DNA from: Devosia sp. Leaf420
Lineage (GTDB): Bacteria; Pseudomonadota; Alphaproteobacteria; Rhizobiales; Devosiaceae
DNA: 64,000 nt
NCBI RefSeq assembly: GCF_001425445.1
Contig: NZ_LMQU01000009.1
Span: 265,817-329,816 of the forward strand
Direction: 5' to 3'
Under the pieces are notes generated by a model. That model worked only from the letters and a program-made list of their open reading frames with translations, made no database searches and was not told where the DNA came from. The translations under genes and the position numbers were made by a program. Below are positions 43,701 to 51,202 of the stretch, one piece after another; the stretch's first letter is position 1; the number at the start of each line of letters is the position of its first letter.

Positions 43701-44175
43701 CGGTCGGCTTGGCGGCGATAAGCTCGCCGATCTGGCCCTGACGGACCATGGCGGGGGAATGGGCGCCGGTCGAGGCATCGGCAAACAGCAATTGAACGTC
43801 GCGGGCGCGCACTTCCTTGCCATTGACGCGATAGACCGAGCCCTGTTCGCGCTCGATGCGGCGGGTGACTTCGAGGACATCGGCGGTGTTGAGGGCGGCG
43901 GGTGCTGTCCGGTCGATATTGTCGAGGACGAGGGTGACTTCGGCACTGTTGCGGCCGGGCCGATTGCCGGAACCGGAAAAGATGACGTCGTCCATGCCCG
44001 AGGCGCGCATGGCCTTGTATGAATTTTCGCCCATGACCCAGCGCATGGCTTCGACAAGGTTAGACTTGCCGCAACCATTGGGGCCGACAATGCCGGTCAG
44101 CCCAGGTTCCATGACGAGCACTGTCTCGTCACAGAACGATTTGAAACCGTGGAGTTTGAGGCGGGTGAACTTCAT
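40714..44175 (-). CDS. smc: chromosome segregation protein SMC
   Basis: A 1153-residue SMC ATPase that organises and segregates the chromosome with ScpA/ScpB. The Walker A motif is GPNGCGKSN at residues 31-39. Two long coiled coils flank the hinge (about residues 505-650, around SSLWPAIVDELKVEPGYETALGAAL in two parts). The C-terminal head has the signature LLSGGEQALTAMSL and Walker B VLDEVDAPLDD. The length is normal. It follows the DsbA gene by 56 bp and precedes the toxin-antitoxin pair. Its coding DNA creates many long false frames because of the Ala/Glu-rich coiled coil. Confidence 0.97.
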   Translation of the reverse strand: MKFTRLKLHGFKSFCDETVLVMEPGLTGIVGPNGCGKSNLVEAMRWVMGENSYKAMRASGMDDVIFSGSGNRPGRNSAEVTLVLDNIDRTAPAALNTADVLEVTRRIEREQGSVYRVNGKEVRARDVQLLFADASTGAHSPAMVRQGQIGELIAAKPTARRALLEEAAGISGLHSRRHEAELRLKAAEANLERVDDVIAQIETQLETLKRQARLAIRYRGLSGDIRRAEATLFHIRWVATRVAEKDGEAAQAVLIRKLADATHAERLAQKSVEEAEAALQPLREKEAVTSAILQRYKILYEQLSDEARRMSQRRAELEERLRQIAEDGTRERALVEESQESLAAFAEEEAQLAAEEEDAEAGLETARLATNEARDAALAAEADVRRLTDALAQIRARRTQFLRAAQDAQIRLDRLERELATVEAEKSELALSLNSDDRVITAREGLAEAQAITEAAEQAALTAEEDAAIAQAQLDHMRPRLAELDAFLAGLESEASTLGKMLNVGSSLWPAIVDELKVEPGYETALGAALGDDLDASSDAGAPLHWSIAIEGYDDPPLPQGAEPLSRYVTGTPLLKRRLDQIGLVSEFDGEGLMPALWPGQRLVTLNGAMWRWDGFVAAADAPTAAALRLAQRNRLAELDEEILRAKAERNAYRRDIDAQTQKLDLARQEERLRREDWRKAQHGIGVAQAELDTALKAQGEIATRHSALVEGEARLRTSLEEAVAIREEAEIALEDLGDEDDNSAQLDAAQAHLARLREKANEARLRLGSFENAARMRRARLDQIARDSAAWRRRHEAASAQLATLDQRVAAINTQIVEIDTAPDGFANRQAQLEDQISDATLDYQEASDRFAKAQTAWRDHEKSLRTAADALSEVRIELTRIEERLKGTMAQRQQIERQIEETLGIPASKTLEASGIRPEEALPPESSIEQKLERLKSERERLGGVNLSAEKEAAEVQEKRDTMVADRDDLIEAIAKLRSGISALNREGRARLSEAFEKVNAFFQELFTTLFGGGTAELTFVESDDPLEAGLEIIARPPGKKPQTMTLLSGGEQALTAMSLIFAVFLTNPAPICVLDEVDAPLDDANVERFCNLLESMRQRTNTRFMVITHNPITMSRVDRLFGVTMAERGVSQLVSVDLQTAESFREVEQA

Positions 44176-44195
44176 GGAGCCACCCCAATAGCATA

Positions 44196-44219
44196 ATCCC
44201 CGCCACTAGGGGCGGGGAT
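44196..44219 (-). other. stem-loop between the DsbA gene and smc
   Basis: ATCCCCGCC (44196-44204) pairs with GGCGGGGAT (44211-44219) around a six-base loop. No U-run follows on the minus strand, so it is at most a weak terminator or a processing site between the two genes. Confidence 0.45.
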
Positions 44220-44231
44220 CTTGCAAAGATC

Positions 44232-45071
44232 TTACTGAGCGGGGGTGACCGGCGTCATGGTATCGGCCGGGGCCATCGTATCGGTCGGGGTGACGGGCGT
44301 TGCCGGTGCCGGCGTGGTGGTCGCGGGAGCAGGCGTTGCCGGCGTCGTCGCATCGGTGGCCGGAGCAGCCGGGGTGGTTGCGGCCGGAGTTTCGGTGGTG
44401 GTGCCGGTGGTCGGCTGGAAATCGGCCGGGACCAGCGGGTCGATTTCAGCAGAGAGCTGTTCCAGCGTCTGCGCGCCCGACAGCGTCTTGCCATTGATAT
44501 AGAAGGTCGGAGTGCCCTGAAGGCCGAAATCGTTCAGCGCCTGATCGCGCATCGCTTCCATGCCAGCGAACAGGTCCTGATTCGTCAGGGCAGCGTCAAA
44601 GGTCTCCTGGGTGAAACCAAGCTGGGTTGCGATGGTGAAGATCGCGTCGCGCGGCGTCTGCGACACGCCCCATTCGCCCTGGGTGCGGAAATAGGTGGCG
44701 AGGACGTTTTCGTAATTCGTCTCGCCGGCAGCTTCGGCCAGCATGAAGATGGCGGCGTCGAGCACGTTGCGCACGAAGGGGCGCACCACGAACTTGACCT
44801 TGCCGGTGTCGATATAAGCGGCCTTGAAGGGCGCATAAGTGTTGTTGTGGAATTCAGCGCAGTGCGGGCAGGTCGGCGAAGCATATTCGTAGACGGTGAC
44901 CGGGGCGTCGGCGGAGCCTTCGACCTTGTCGGCGATATTGCCAGCAGGAGCGGCAAGCTTAGCCGGATCGACCACATCGCCGTCCGCGGCTTGCGTTGCG
45001 CTGATGCCCGAAAGGCTGAGCGCCGAAGCGGCCGCACCAAGAATAAGGGTCTCACGGCGATTGAATTTCAC
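44232..45071 (-). CDS. DsbA family thioredoxin-fold protein with Pro/Thr-rich tail
   Basis: Exported thiol oxidoreductase of 279 residues. It has an N-terminal signal of twin-Arg look (NRRETLILGAAASALSL) and the active site CPHC at residues 68-71 (SPTCPHCAEFH). A cis-proline follows in GLQGTPTFYING near residue 190. Residues from about 217 to the end form a low-complexity tail of Pro, Thr and Ala. The core resembles the Caulobacter/rhizobial DsbA encoded next to smc. It likely introduces or rearranges disulfides in the periplasm. Confidence 0.88.
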   Translation of the reverse strand: MKFNRRETLILGAAASALSLSGISATQAADGDVVDPAKLAAPAGNIADKVEGSADAPVTVYEYASPTCPHCAEFHNNTYAPFKAAYIDTGKVKFVVRPFVRNVLDAAIFMLAEAAGETNYENVLATYFRTQGEWGVSQTPRDAIFTIATQLGFTQETFDAALTNQDLFAGMEAMRDQALNDFGLQGTPTFYINGKTLSGAQTLEQLSAEIDPLVPADFQPTTGTTTETPAATTPAAPATDATTPATPAPATTTPAPATPVTPTDTMAPADTMTPVTPAQ

Positions 45072-45161
45072 GGCTTTAGGCTCCTGAACATTGTCTGCGC
45101 GACACTACACATGGCGTTGATGTCGGCAAGTGGGCACGATTATCACTTGGGGGTGAACGGA

Positions 45162-45680
45162 CTATCCGTCCTTACGCTCCGATCGGCCGGCCAGCGCCAG
45201 GCCCAGATCACGCAAGGCGGCCTTTAAATCTTCATCGTCGATTTTTTCAACTGCGGCCCCCACCTTGGCGATCTCGTTCTGGCTTGGCTCGCGGGTTTTT
45301 TGCCGCTTGGCACCTGAACCAGGGGTGAATGGCTCGGCCGAGAGCCTGACTTCGTTGACGAGGAGATAACCGAAATAGCGATTGACCGCCGTGGCGATCT
45401 CGGGCGCGGCATGCTGCACGAAGAGGGCTTGGCCAGGGCCGCAGCGGAGATAGAGCACCGCGCCCTCATGGCCATGGCCGGCGCTGCGGGGCCAGACCAG
45501 TTTGTCTGGCATGGTCGTCTGATCATAGGGTCGCGGCGCGATGACCCGCCAATGGGTGATGATGTCACGCGTGGCGAAACCGCGCTTTTTCAACACCGGA
45601 TCGAGCGCGCCCGAAAGCACATCGGCAACGCTGAGCGTGCGATTGCGGCGTTTTGGTTCGGGCAGCTTTTCTTCGGCCAT
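45162..45680 (-). CDS. dciA: DciA family protein (DUF721)
   Basis: A 172-residue protein of the DUF721/DciA family, linked to loading of the replicative helicase DnaB in bacteria that lack DnaC. Seen are the N-terminal LSVADVLSGALDPVLKKRGFA and the core VLYLRCGPGQALFVQHAAPEIATAVNRYFGY. The C-terminal third is charged. It starts at ATG 45680 and is divergent from mutY. The DUF721-DsbA-SMC order is conserved in related genomes. Confidence 0.86.
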   Translation of the reverse strand: MAEEKLPEPKRRNRTLSVADVLSGALDPVLKKRGFATRDIITHWRVIAPRPYDQTTMPDKLVWPRSAGHGHEGAVLYLRCGPGQALFVQHAAPEIATAVNRYFGYLLVNEVRLSAEPFTPGSGAKRQKTREPSQNEIAKVGAAVEKIDDEDLKAALRDLGLALAGRSERKDG

Positions 45681-45779
45681 GGATGGGAAGTAGCGAGTGG
45701 GGCGGGTTGGGGCAAGGGGGCGGGTGCGGCGTCACTCTTGCTGGCTCCAATAAGTGCGACACGTCTACGCCCTACCTAA

Positions 45780-45875
45780 TGGACTTCCCTCGGGCTTGGC
45801 CCGAGGGTCACCTGCTTTCGCTTAAATACTTGTGCCTCCCGCATTGGCACTCGGGTCAAGCCCGAGGGAAGTCCA
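45780..45875. repeat. inverted repeat with 26-base arms
   Basis: The left arm (45780-45805) starts TGGACTTCCCTCGGGCTTGG and the right arm (45850-45875) is its near-perfect reverse complement. The 400-bp gap between dciA and mutY holds this element and another palindrome at 45928-45991; no gene was seen there. Confidence 0.75.
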
Positions 45876-45927
45876 GTGGGTGGGGTAGGGGCGGTGAAGA
45901 CGTCAAATTGTCGCCTGACTTCACGAC

Positions 45928-45991
45928 GTCATTCTCGCAAAGGTGGAATCTTGCCTCCGAGGAATTGGATTCCCGCTTTCGCGGGAATGAC
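45928..45991. repeat. dispersed intergenic inverted repeat, copy 3
   Basis: It starts GTCATTCTCGCAAAGG and ends CGCTTTCGCGGGAATGAC, the same GTCA...TGAC class as at 7048 and 36747. It lies about 90 bases before the mutY start. Confidence 0.6.
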
Positions 45992-46081
45992 GCCGAGGAC
46001 TTGGGGTGGAACGAATAGTTGAGGAGGTGCCCGCAATCACTGGACTTGCGGCGCATTGGCCGGAGCCTATATCCCTGCACC

Positions 46082-47134
46082 ATGCCCCTCATCGATCCCC
46101 ATCCCATCGACGCTGCTGCAGTTCTTGTCTGGTATGATCGGCATGCGCGGGATTTGCCGTGGCGCGTGCCGCCTTCTGATCGAGCGCGAGGGGTCAGGCC
46201 GGACCCGTATCGGGTCTGGCTGAGCGAAGTGATGCTGCAGCAAACGACCGTTGCCGCTGTTCGCAATTATTTCCTGCGCTTTACCGCGCTTTGGCCGACG
46301 GTGCATGATCTTGCGGCGGCGCCGCTCGACGCATTGCTGCGCGAATGGGCTGGGCTTGGCTATTATGCGCGGGCGCGCAATCTTCATGCCTGCGCCCAGG
46401 CGGTGGTGGAGCAGCATGGCGGCGTGTTTCCCAACACTTCGGCCGGGCTGCAGACGCTACCGGGGATTGGCGCCTATACCAGCGCTGCGATTGCCGCGAT
46501 CTGCTTTGATGAGGAGATTGCGGTGCTCGATGGCAATCTCGACCGTGTCCTTGCGCGCTACTATGCGCTGCCGGTTCCGGTGCGTGAGGCGAAGGAGGAG
46601 TTGCGGGCCGCCCTGCAACTGAGCGTGCCAAAGAGGTCGGGTGATTTTGCGCAGGCCATGATGGATTTGGGCGCCACGATCTGCGCGCCTCGGACCGCAT
46701 CTTGTCTGATTTGTCCGCTGCAGCCCGATTGCCTCGGCACCCGCACGGGCAATCCAACCATGTTTCCGATTAAGCCGGTAAAGGCGGAACGTCCGACCCG
46801 ACGTGGCCATGCCTTCGTCATGACCGACGCGAGCGGCGACGTTTATCTCCAGTCTCGACCGGGCAAAGGGCTTCTTGCGGGCATGACCGAGGTGCCGACA
46901 TCGGAATGGAGCGCAGAGCCTGGAGCGGTGATGCATCCCGTCGCAGCGGAGTGGCGGCACCGGGGACAGGTGGTCCACATCTTTACCCATTTCCGGCTTG
47001 AGCTCGAAATATGGTCGGCCGAAGTTATGCCAGATGAACTTGAAAATGGCTGGTGGGCACCCGCGAGCGCGCTAAAAGGCGAGGCATTGCCGACGCTGTT
47101 CAGAAAGGTGCTGGCTCAGGCGGGGTTGGAATAA
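46082..47134 (+). CDS. mutY: A/G-specific adenine glycosylase
   Basis: Repair enzyme removing adenine paired with 8-oxoguanine. The 350-residue protein has the catalytic region around SEVMLQQTTVAAV, the helix-hairpin-helix LPGIGAYTSAAI, and the catalytic aspartate in VLDGNLDRVLAR. Four cysteines for the iron-sulfur cluster follow (C-x6-C-x2-C-x5-C, in CAPRTASCLICPLQPDC). A NUDIX-like C-terminal domain begins after about residue 225. The frame stays open to 46019, but ATG 46082 fits family N termini; no strong ribosome site is seen. Confidence 0.95.
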   Translation: MPLIDPHPIDAAAVLVWYDRHARDLPWRVPPSDRARGVRPDPYRVWLSEVMLQQTTVAAVRNYFLRFTALWPTVHDLAAAPLDALLREWAGLGYYARARNLHACAQAVVEQHGGVFPNTSAGLQTLPGIGAYTSAAIAAICFDEEIAVLDGNLDRVLARYYALPVPVREAKEELRAALQLSVPKRSGDFAQAMMDLGATICAPRTASCLICPLQPDCLGTRTGNPTMFPIKPVKAERPTRRGHAFVMTDASGDVYLQSRPGKGLLAGMTEVPTSEWSAEPGAVMHPVAAEWRHRGQVVHIFTHFRLELEIWSAEVMPDELENGWWAPASALKGEALPTLFRKVLAQAGLE

Positions 47135-47164
47135 CGCACTTGCACGCCCGGCGCAGAGACGCGC

Positions 47165-47344
47165 CTATTCCGGCGAACTCGCCTTGACGAGAGCGCGCAA
47201 CTGGCGCGCGAGCATCGGCCCTTCAAGCTGGCTGGCGGAATAGCCTTCGCGCGCAATAGCCTGCTTTACTTCGGTGACGCTGGTGAATTTGCCGCTTTTG
47301 GCAAGCTCGAACGCGCGTTCGAGAGCGGTGATATTTGGCTTCAT
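47165..47344 (-). CDS. small conserved-looking protein of 59 residues
   Basis: A short frame starting MKPNITALERAFELAKSGKF and ending ARQLRALVKASSPE. ATG 47344 has GGGGAA four bases upstream. It is helical, basic at the C terminus and has no membrane segment. The pattern (a short helix, then FTSVTEVKQAI, then EGYSASQLEGP) resembles small hypothetical proteins of rhizobia, and the composition looks coding. The function is unknown. It lies convergent with mutY and downstream of the cold-shock gene on the same strand. Confidence 0.75.
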   Translation of the reverse strand: MKPNITALERAFELAKSGKFTSVTEVKQAIAREGYSASQLEGPMLARQLRALVKASSPE

Positions 47345-47425
47345 ATGTTTCCCCGTGGTTGAAAGCCCAATCGGGGCGAGAAAGGCCGCCGGAGGGCGGC
47401 CTATCCGTGAGCTTTAGAACGCTGC

Positions 47426-47641
47426 TTACTGAGCGAGCGTGAGATTGATAGCAGATTCACGGCCGTCACGACCGGTTTCTACTTCGTAGCTGACCTTGTC
47501 GTTTTCATAGAGGCCATCAACGCCCGAGCGCTGAACAGCCGAAATGTGAACGAAGTGATCCTTGCCGCCGGTTTCGGGCGTGATGAAGCCAAAACCCTTG
47601 GTGGCGTTGAAAAATTTTACAGTGCCGTTGATGCGGGACAT
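47426..47641 (-). CDS. cold-shock protein (CspA family)
   Basis: A 71-residue single cold-shock domain, an RNA chaperone. RNP1 is seen as KGFGFITP and RNP2 as HFVHISAV. It starts MSRINGTVKFFN at ATG 47641, with CAGGA upstream. The frame extends to 47824, but the extra sequence does not match the family. A predicted promoter about 155 bases upstream gives a long leader, as often seen for cold-shock genes. Confidence 0.94.
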   Translation of the reverse strand: MSRINGTVKFFNATKGFGFITPETGGKDHFVHISAVQRSGVDGLYENDKVSYEVETGRDGRESAINLTLAQ

Positions 47642-47795
47642 TTTGTATTCCTGGGTAGCTCGGAGCCGAAGCGAAACGAGCGGTTTCCCCCTGCGACATG
47701 CAAGAGGGTCTAGAACGTTCGCAAGTAGATCAGAGCGCCGAGGACCGGAAATGACCGGCAGACACAGCCGACTTAGGCTGAAAACGTATGCTGCA

Positions 47796-47824
47796 CTTAT
47801 CGCATTCAATCGTGTCTTTGGCAA
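47796..47824 (-). promoter_or_regulatory. predicted promoter of the cold-shock gene
   Basis: On the minus strand TTGCCA (47824-47819), 17 bases, then GATAAG (47801-47796). The leader would be about 150 nt. The -10 match is moderate. Confidence 0.45.
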
Positions 47825-47876
47825 GGCGGGCGTTTGTCAGCCTCGGAGGCCGGCAAAGACCTAAGATATTGTTCGT

Positions 47877-47903
47877 AAAAAAGAGACCGTCGCTTTTGGT
47901 CTC
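47877..47903 (-). terminator. orphan intrinsic terminator on the minus strand
   Basis: GAGACC and GGTCTC pair across a nine-base loop and are followed on the minus strand by six T. No minus-strand protein gene lies directly upstream, which suggests an unannotated RNA or protection of cspA from antisense transcription. Confidence 0.8.
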
Positions 47904-47977
47904 AAACGACAGGACGAGGCGGCATTCTATTGTGGTCTTGAACGCCGTCGGCTTTTAAATGCTTTTTTTCCAGCAGC
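47877..47977 (-). ncRNA. candidate small RNA with its own terminator
   Basis: On the minus strand a perfect TATAAT (47989-47984) is followed, about 100 bases downstream, by an intrinsic terminator at 47903-47877. No protein gene lies between them. A transcript of about 100 nt would run toward cspA and stop before its promoter. The -35 region is poor, so expression is uncertain. The gap 47642-48042 otherwise holds only the cspA leader and promoter. Confidence 0.4.
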
Positions 47978-48042
47978 GGTCGAATTATAGCCCCATCTGC
48001 GCCATCATGGTTCCGTTCGATTGGACTGTGAGATGTGTCTTG

Positions 48043-48870
48043 ATGAAGCGCGCCCTTTTTGCCCTTTGCTGCCTCTTCGCCCAAATTCCCGGAGCGAGCG
48101 CAGCTTTGGCAGAGGACCTCGACGACTTTTTGGTGGGGCAGGGTTGCGCGATTGGCCCGGAGACCACCGACCTTGCTGTCGCGGCAGGGTTTTCCGCAGA
48201 CGCAATGAGCGCGGTGGTTGCCGAAGCGGAAGAAAATCCGGAAACAGTCCGGACGGGAGACTGGATTTTGCTGCCGTCGAGCCTTTGCGTCATTGCGCCG
48301 CCGGCTGTGAAAAGTCAGATCCGGATTGACGATCCCGAGGTCGCGGCCGTCACCTCGGGGATTGACGACTATGCTGAATTGGGCGAGCGCGGCTGCTTCC
48401 TTGATGGTCCTGGGCTGCCCAGCACGGTGCAACAGACACGAGGCTGGGATGCGCAAACCGCCAACACGGAATATCTGCGCTTCCTTGCCGAGAACCTACG
48501 GGCGGGCACGATTGCCTTTTTCAAGGACGATCCACTGAGCACGCCGGTGGGCATCCAAGTGCTGACCGGCGACTGCGCCGATGTGCCCAATATCGCCGAA
48601 ATTCGGGCCAATCAGGGGCTGCGCGATCGCTATTTCGATGATCTCATCCGCGAAAACGCGAGGAAAGTTGGCTGTGAGGAGGATGGGGGACCGGGCATTG
48701 CCTTCATGGAACTCGCTGCCGAGCGCACGAAGGGCAAAAATACCAATGCGTGGCTGTTTGCGGAGGTCAGGTTCATCGCCATGGGCGCGGGCTGGTATGC
48801 GGGCATGAGCGCGACCGAAAGGGGCACGCCGCGTCCACCGCTTTGCAACTACGAAACGCCGCGGCCATGA
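48043..48870 (+). CDS. secreted protein of unknown function
   Basis: A 275-residue protein with a signal peptide (MKRALFALCCLFAQIPGASA). The mature part has several cysteines (VGQGCAIG, LLPSSLCV, ERGCFLD, TGDCADVP, KVGCEED, PPLCNYE), suggesting disulfides in the periplasm. No family is recognised. ATG 48043 is chosen because the signal peptide starts there; earlier in-frame starts are less plausible. Its stop overlaps the start of the next gene (ATGA), so at least two genes are coupled. Confidence 0.75.
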   Translation: MKRALFALCCLFAQIPGASAALAEDLDDFLVGQGCAIGPETTDLAVAAGFSADAMSAVVAEAEENPETVRTGDWILLPSSLCVIAPPAVKSQIRIDDPEVAAVTSGIDDYAELGERGCFLDGPGLPSTVQQTRGWDAQTANTEYLRFLAENLRAGTIAFFKDDPLSTPVGIQVLTGDCADVPNIAEIRANQGLRDRYFDDLIRENARKVGCEEDGGPGIAFMELAAERTKGKNTNAWLFAEVRFIAMGAGWYAGMSATERGTPRPPLCNYETPRP

Positions 48871-49877
48871 ATATCCTGCGCGACCTTTTCGGACCAAAGC
48901 CGAAGAGGGCTGTGTCCGCGCCGGACGGTCCGCCTGCGCGGGACCTTGCCGGTAGCGGAAGAGAAAATCCGATCACGGCCTTGCTGACTGCCTGGGGGCT
49001 GCCGCTCGATGAGCCGCGTTCGGCGATCGAAGCGCGCAATGGCATCGTTTCGGACCCGATTTATAATTGGCCGACTTTGCTGCTGCCGGAGGCAGAGCAA
49101 TTGCCGGGGGCAATGCGGCCATGGGCGGCCTATGTCCATGATCGCACACCGCCGCAATTCCCGATCAGCCGCTTTAGCGGCCTTGTCTGGCTTGCGGACG
49201 ATGCGGATTTCAATCTCCGTTGCACCGCCGAGCATATCGCCAAAACCCTTGGCCCCGCGCCGATCGGCCGTCGCTGGAACACGGTTGTGGCGGCCTGGAC
49301 CTCGGACCTGGCGGAAATCCGGCTGACGGCGTGGCCGCCGCATCTGCAATCGGACAAGCTCCAGAACCCGGCGGAGGAGCACAATCCGCGCCTTAGGTCC
49401 GCGTGCCATATGGAAATTGCCACGGGGCTTTGCCTGACGCTGAGCGAAGTGGAGAGGCAATGGGTTTCGTCGAGCCAGCGGCTCCGGCCCCTTTCGATTG
49501 GCGGCACTCCACCGCAATCCAGCGCGCCACTGGAGACGCAGCTCGAATATGCCCGTCGACTGGAGGCGGGGATTAGTACCGAGCCCAGGCTGAGCATAGC
49601 GGCAGGCGGCGAGGCCTTGGTGGTTCTCTCGAGCCAACTCTACGTCATCCCGCGATCGGCCATTCGCCGACTGGAGGTTGTCCGCCTGACACCTGCCAAA
49701 GGCAGCGGCGGCGCCACGCTCTACGCCATTTGCGACAGTGCCGCGCCAAACTCCGAGGGCCAGTCGCTCTTTCTTGCCGCCGATCCCAAGACCGATGGGC
49801 TCAATGAATTTGCGCAAAACCTTGCGGACCAGATCGGTTGTCCGCTCGATATCGGACCAGCTTTTGCCGATTGCTGA
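48867..49877 (+). CDS. hypothetical protein of 336 residues
   Basis: A protein without a signal peptide or obvious membrane segment. It begins MNILRDLFGPKPKR. Middle stretches such as PWAAYVHDRTPPQFPISRFSGLVWLADDADFNL and a C-terminal EGQSLFLAADPKTDGLNEFAQNLADQ do not match a family I know. It overlaps the previous gene by four bases and precedes a YcxB-like membrane protein by 20 bases. The function is unknown; context suggests an envelope-linked operon. Confidence 0.72.
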   Translation: MNILRDLFGPKPKRAVSAPDGPPARDLAGSGRENPITALLTAWGLPLDEPRSAIEARNGIVSDPIYNWPTLLLPEAEQLPGAMRPWAAYVHDRTPPQFPISRFSGLVWLADDADFNLRCTAEHIAKTLGPAPIGRRWNTVVAAWTSDLAEIRLTAWPPHLQSDKLQNPAEEHNPRLRSACHMEIATGLCLTLSEVERQWVSSSQRLRPLSIGGTPPQSSAPLETQLEYARRLEAGISTEPRLSIAAGGEALVVLSSQLYVIPRSAIRRLEVVRLTPAKGSGGATLYAICDSAAPNSEGQSLFLAADPKTDGLNEFAQNLADQIGCPLDIGPAFADC

Positions 49878-49897
49878 CATTCAATCCCGAGATCAGA

Positions 49898-50431
49898 ATG
49901 AACCGTACCGCCGACATCCAACTGCTTCCGCACGATCTGGCCGACGCCAACAAGCTGCAATTCATCAATTCATTGCGGCGGCCGCGCGGGATTTTGAGCG
50001 TTTTGTTTCTCTCGGCTGCCCTCTCGACGATATTCGGCCTTCTGGTTTGGGACGCGGGAAATGCCCTCCCCATTGCCGCCTTCACAATCGTTTCGCCGCT
50101 GGCCGTGCTTGCCGGGCCGGCCTTTGTGGTCTGGGTCATCAACCCGGGCACAGCGCGCCGGATTTTCAAACAGCAGGTGAGCCTTAGAAAACCCTACTCG
50201 ATCGCTTGGGACGAGGCCCACTATCTGGCTCATTCCGATCTCGGCAATACGAAGCTGCCTTGGAGCGACCTTTTCCGCGTCGAGCACAACGACAAGCTGA
50301 TCGTGCTCTTTGAATCGCAGAACCTGCGCCGCATCATTCCACTACGCTTTCTGTCACCCGAGCAGCGCGCCGACATCGAAGGCGTCATCGCAGCGGCTGC
50401 GCCGCAGGCGATGGCGCGGAAATGGAAATGA
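49898..50431 (+). CDS. YcxB-like membrane protein
   Basis: A 177-residue protein with two adjacent membrane helices (about residues 32-50 and 58-80) and a C-terminal domain with the pattern PWSDLFRVEHNDKLIVLF, then RRIIPLRFLSPEQRADI, resembling the YcxB-type domain. ATG 49898 has GAGATCAG just upstream. The function is unknown. It lies in the same direction as the two unknown genes before it. Confidence 0.68.
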   Translation: MNRTADIQLLPHDLADANKLQFINSLRRPRGILSVLFLSAALSTIFGLLVWDAGNALPIAAFTIVSPLAVLAGPAFVVWVINPGTARRIFKQQVSLRKPYSIAWDEAHYLAHSDLGNTKLPWSDLFRVEHNDKLIVLFESQNLRRIIPLRFLSPEQRADIEGVIAAAAPQAMARKWK

Positions 50432-50438
50432 GGTATCC

Positions 50439-50903
50439 GTGACCCTTATCCGCATTCGGCCGGCCGACGTTAGAGACAAAGACGCACTCAAAAGTCTTCT
50501 CGATCTCTCGTGGTTGACCCATTGGGCGCCTCATGTGCATGCCGCATCCGTAATGCGCTATCGGGGCGAACGCCCGGCGCATGGCTATGTCGATTCCCGT
50601 TTGCAGAACTTTGTGGTCGCCGAGCGCGATGGCGTTGTCCTCGGTATGTTTGACCTAGACGCATCATATCTGCATGCAATTCACGTGCATCCCGAGGCGA
50701 TAGGGAGCGGCTTGGGAAAAGCCTTGATGGACCATGCGGAGGAGAATGGCGCGGCCGTGCTTGACGTTCGCGTCTTCAATAGGAATGCCATAGACTTTTA
50801 CCAGCATCGCGGTTGGCAGAAAACCGAAGAATGTGATGCCTCCGAGATGGGTACGCCGACTCGATCGATCACTATGGTGCTGCCCCGAAACGGGTTTGGC
50901 TGA
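50439..50903 (+). CDS. GNAT family N-acetyltransferase
   Basis: A 154-residue acetyltransferase. The acetyl-CoA loop is seen in IHVHPEAIGSGLGKALMDHA near residue 85, followed by NRNAIDFYQHRGW near residue 115. The start is GTG 50439 with GAGG eight bases upstream, seven bases after the previous gene. The substrate is unknown. The frame is open upstream over the YcxB-like gene, but that extension is rejected. Confidence 0.87.
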   Translation: MTLIRIRPADVRDKDALKSLLDLSWLTHWAPHVHAASVMRYRGERPAHGYVDSRLQNFVVAERDGVVLGMFDLDASYLHAIHVHPEAIGSGLGKALMDHAEENGAAVLDVRVFNRNAIDFYQHRGWQKTEECDASEMGTPTRSITMVLPRNGFG

Positions 50904-50966
50904 CCAAACCATTTTCCTGGGAGCGACGGGCAGGTTCGCGCATTCTTCTTCAAAGAGGAGATGCGA

Positions 50967-51200
50967 ATGGATGCTTCCAAGGGAAATTTTACGGGTCGCT
51001 GGCTGCATGAGGGTGATTGGCAGGGCAAGGATTTCAGCCACGAATTTGCCGAATACGATCATGACGAACACCCCGGCGCGCAAGGGGCGACGCCGATGCG
51101 CCATGCCTATGTCGAGCAGGGTGGGCAGCAAGTGGCCGTGTGGGTGCCGGCGGAATGGTCGGATGCGCAGGTGCGACAAGCTCTGGAATCCAACTGGTAG
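50967..51200 (+). CDS. hypothetical acidic protein of 77 residues
   Basis: A small protein (MDASKGNFTGRWLHEGDWQG...) rich in Asp, Glu, His and Trp, ending DAQVRQALESNW. No membrane segment or known domain. ATG 50967 is eight bases after GAGG; ATG 50961 is too close to that site. It ends two bases before the convergent alpha/beta hydrolase gene. Composition and the ribosome site support a real gene; the function is unknown. Confidence 0.6.
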   Translation: MDASKGNFTGRWLHEGDWQGKDFSHEFAEYDHDEHPGAQGATPMRHAYVEQGGQQVAVWVPAEWSDAQVRQALESNW

Positions 51201-51202
51201 GC

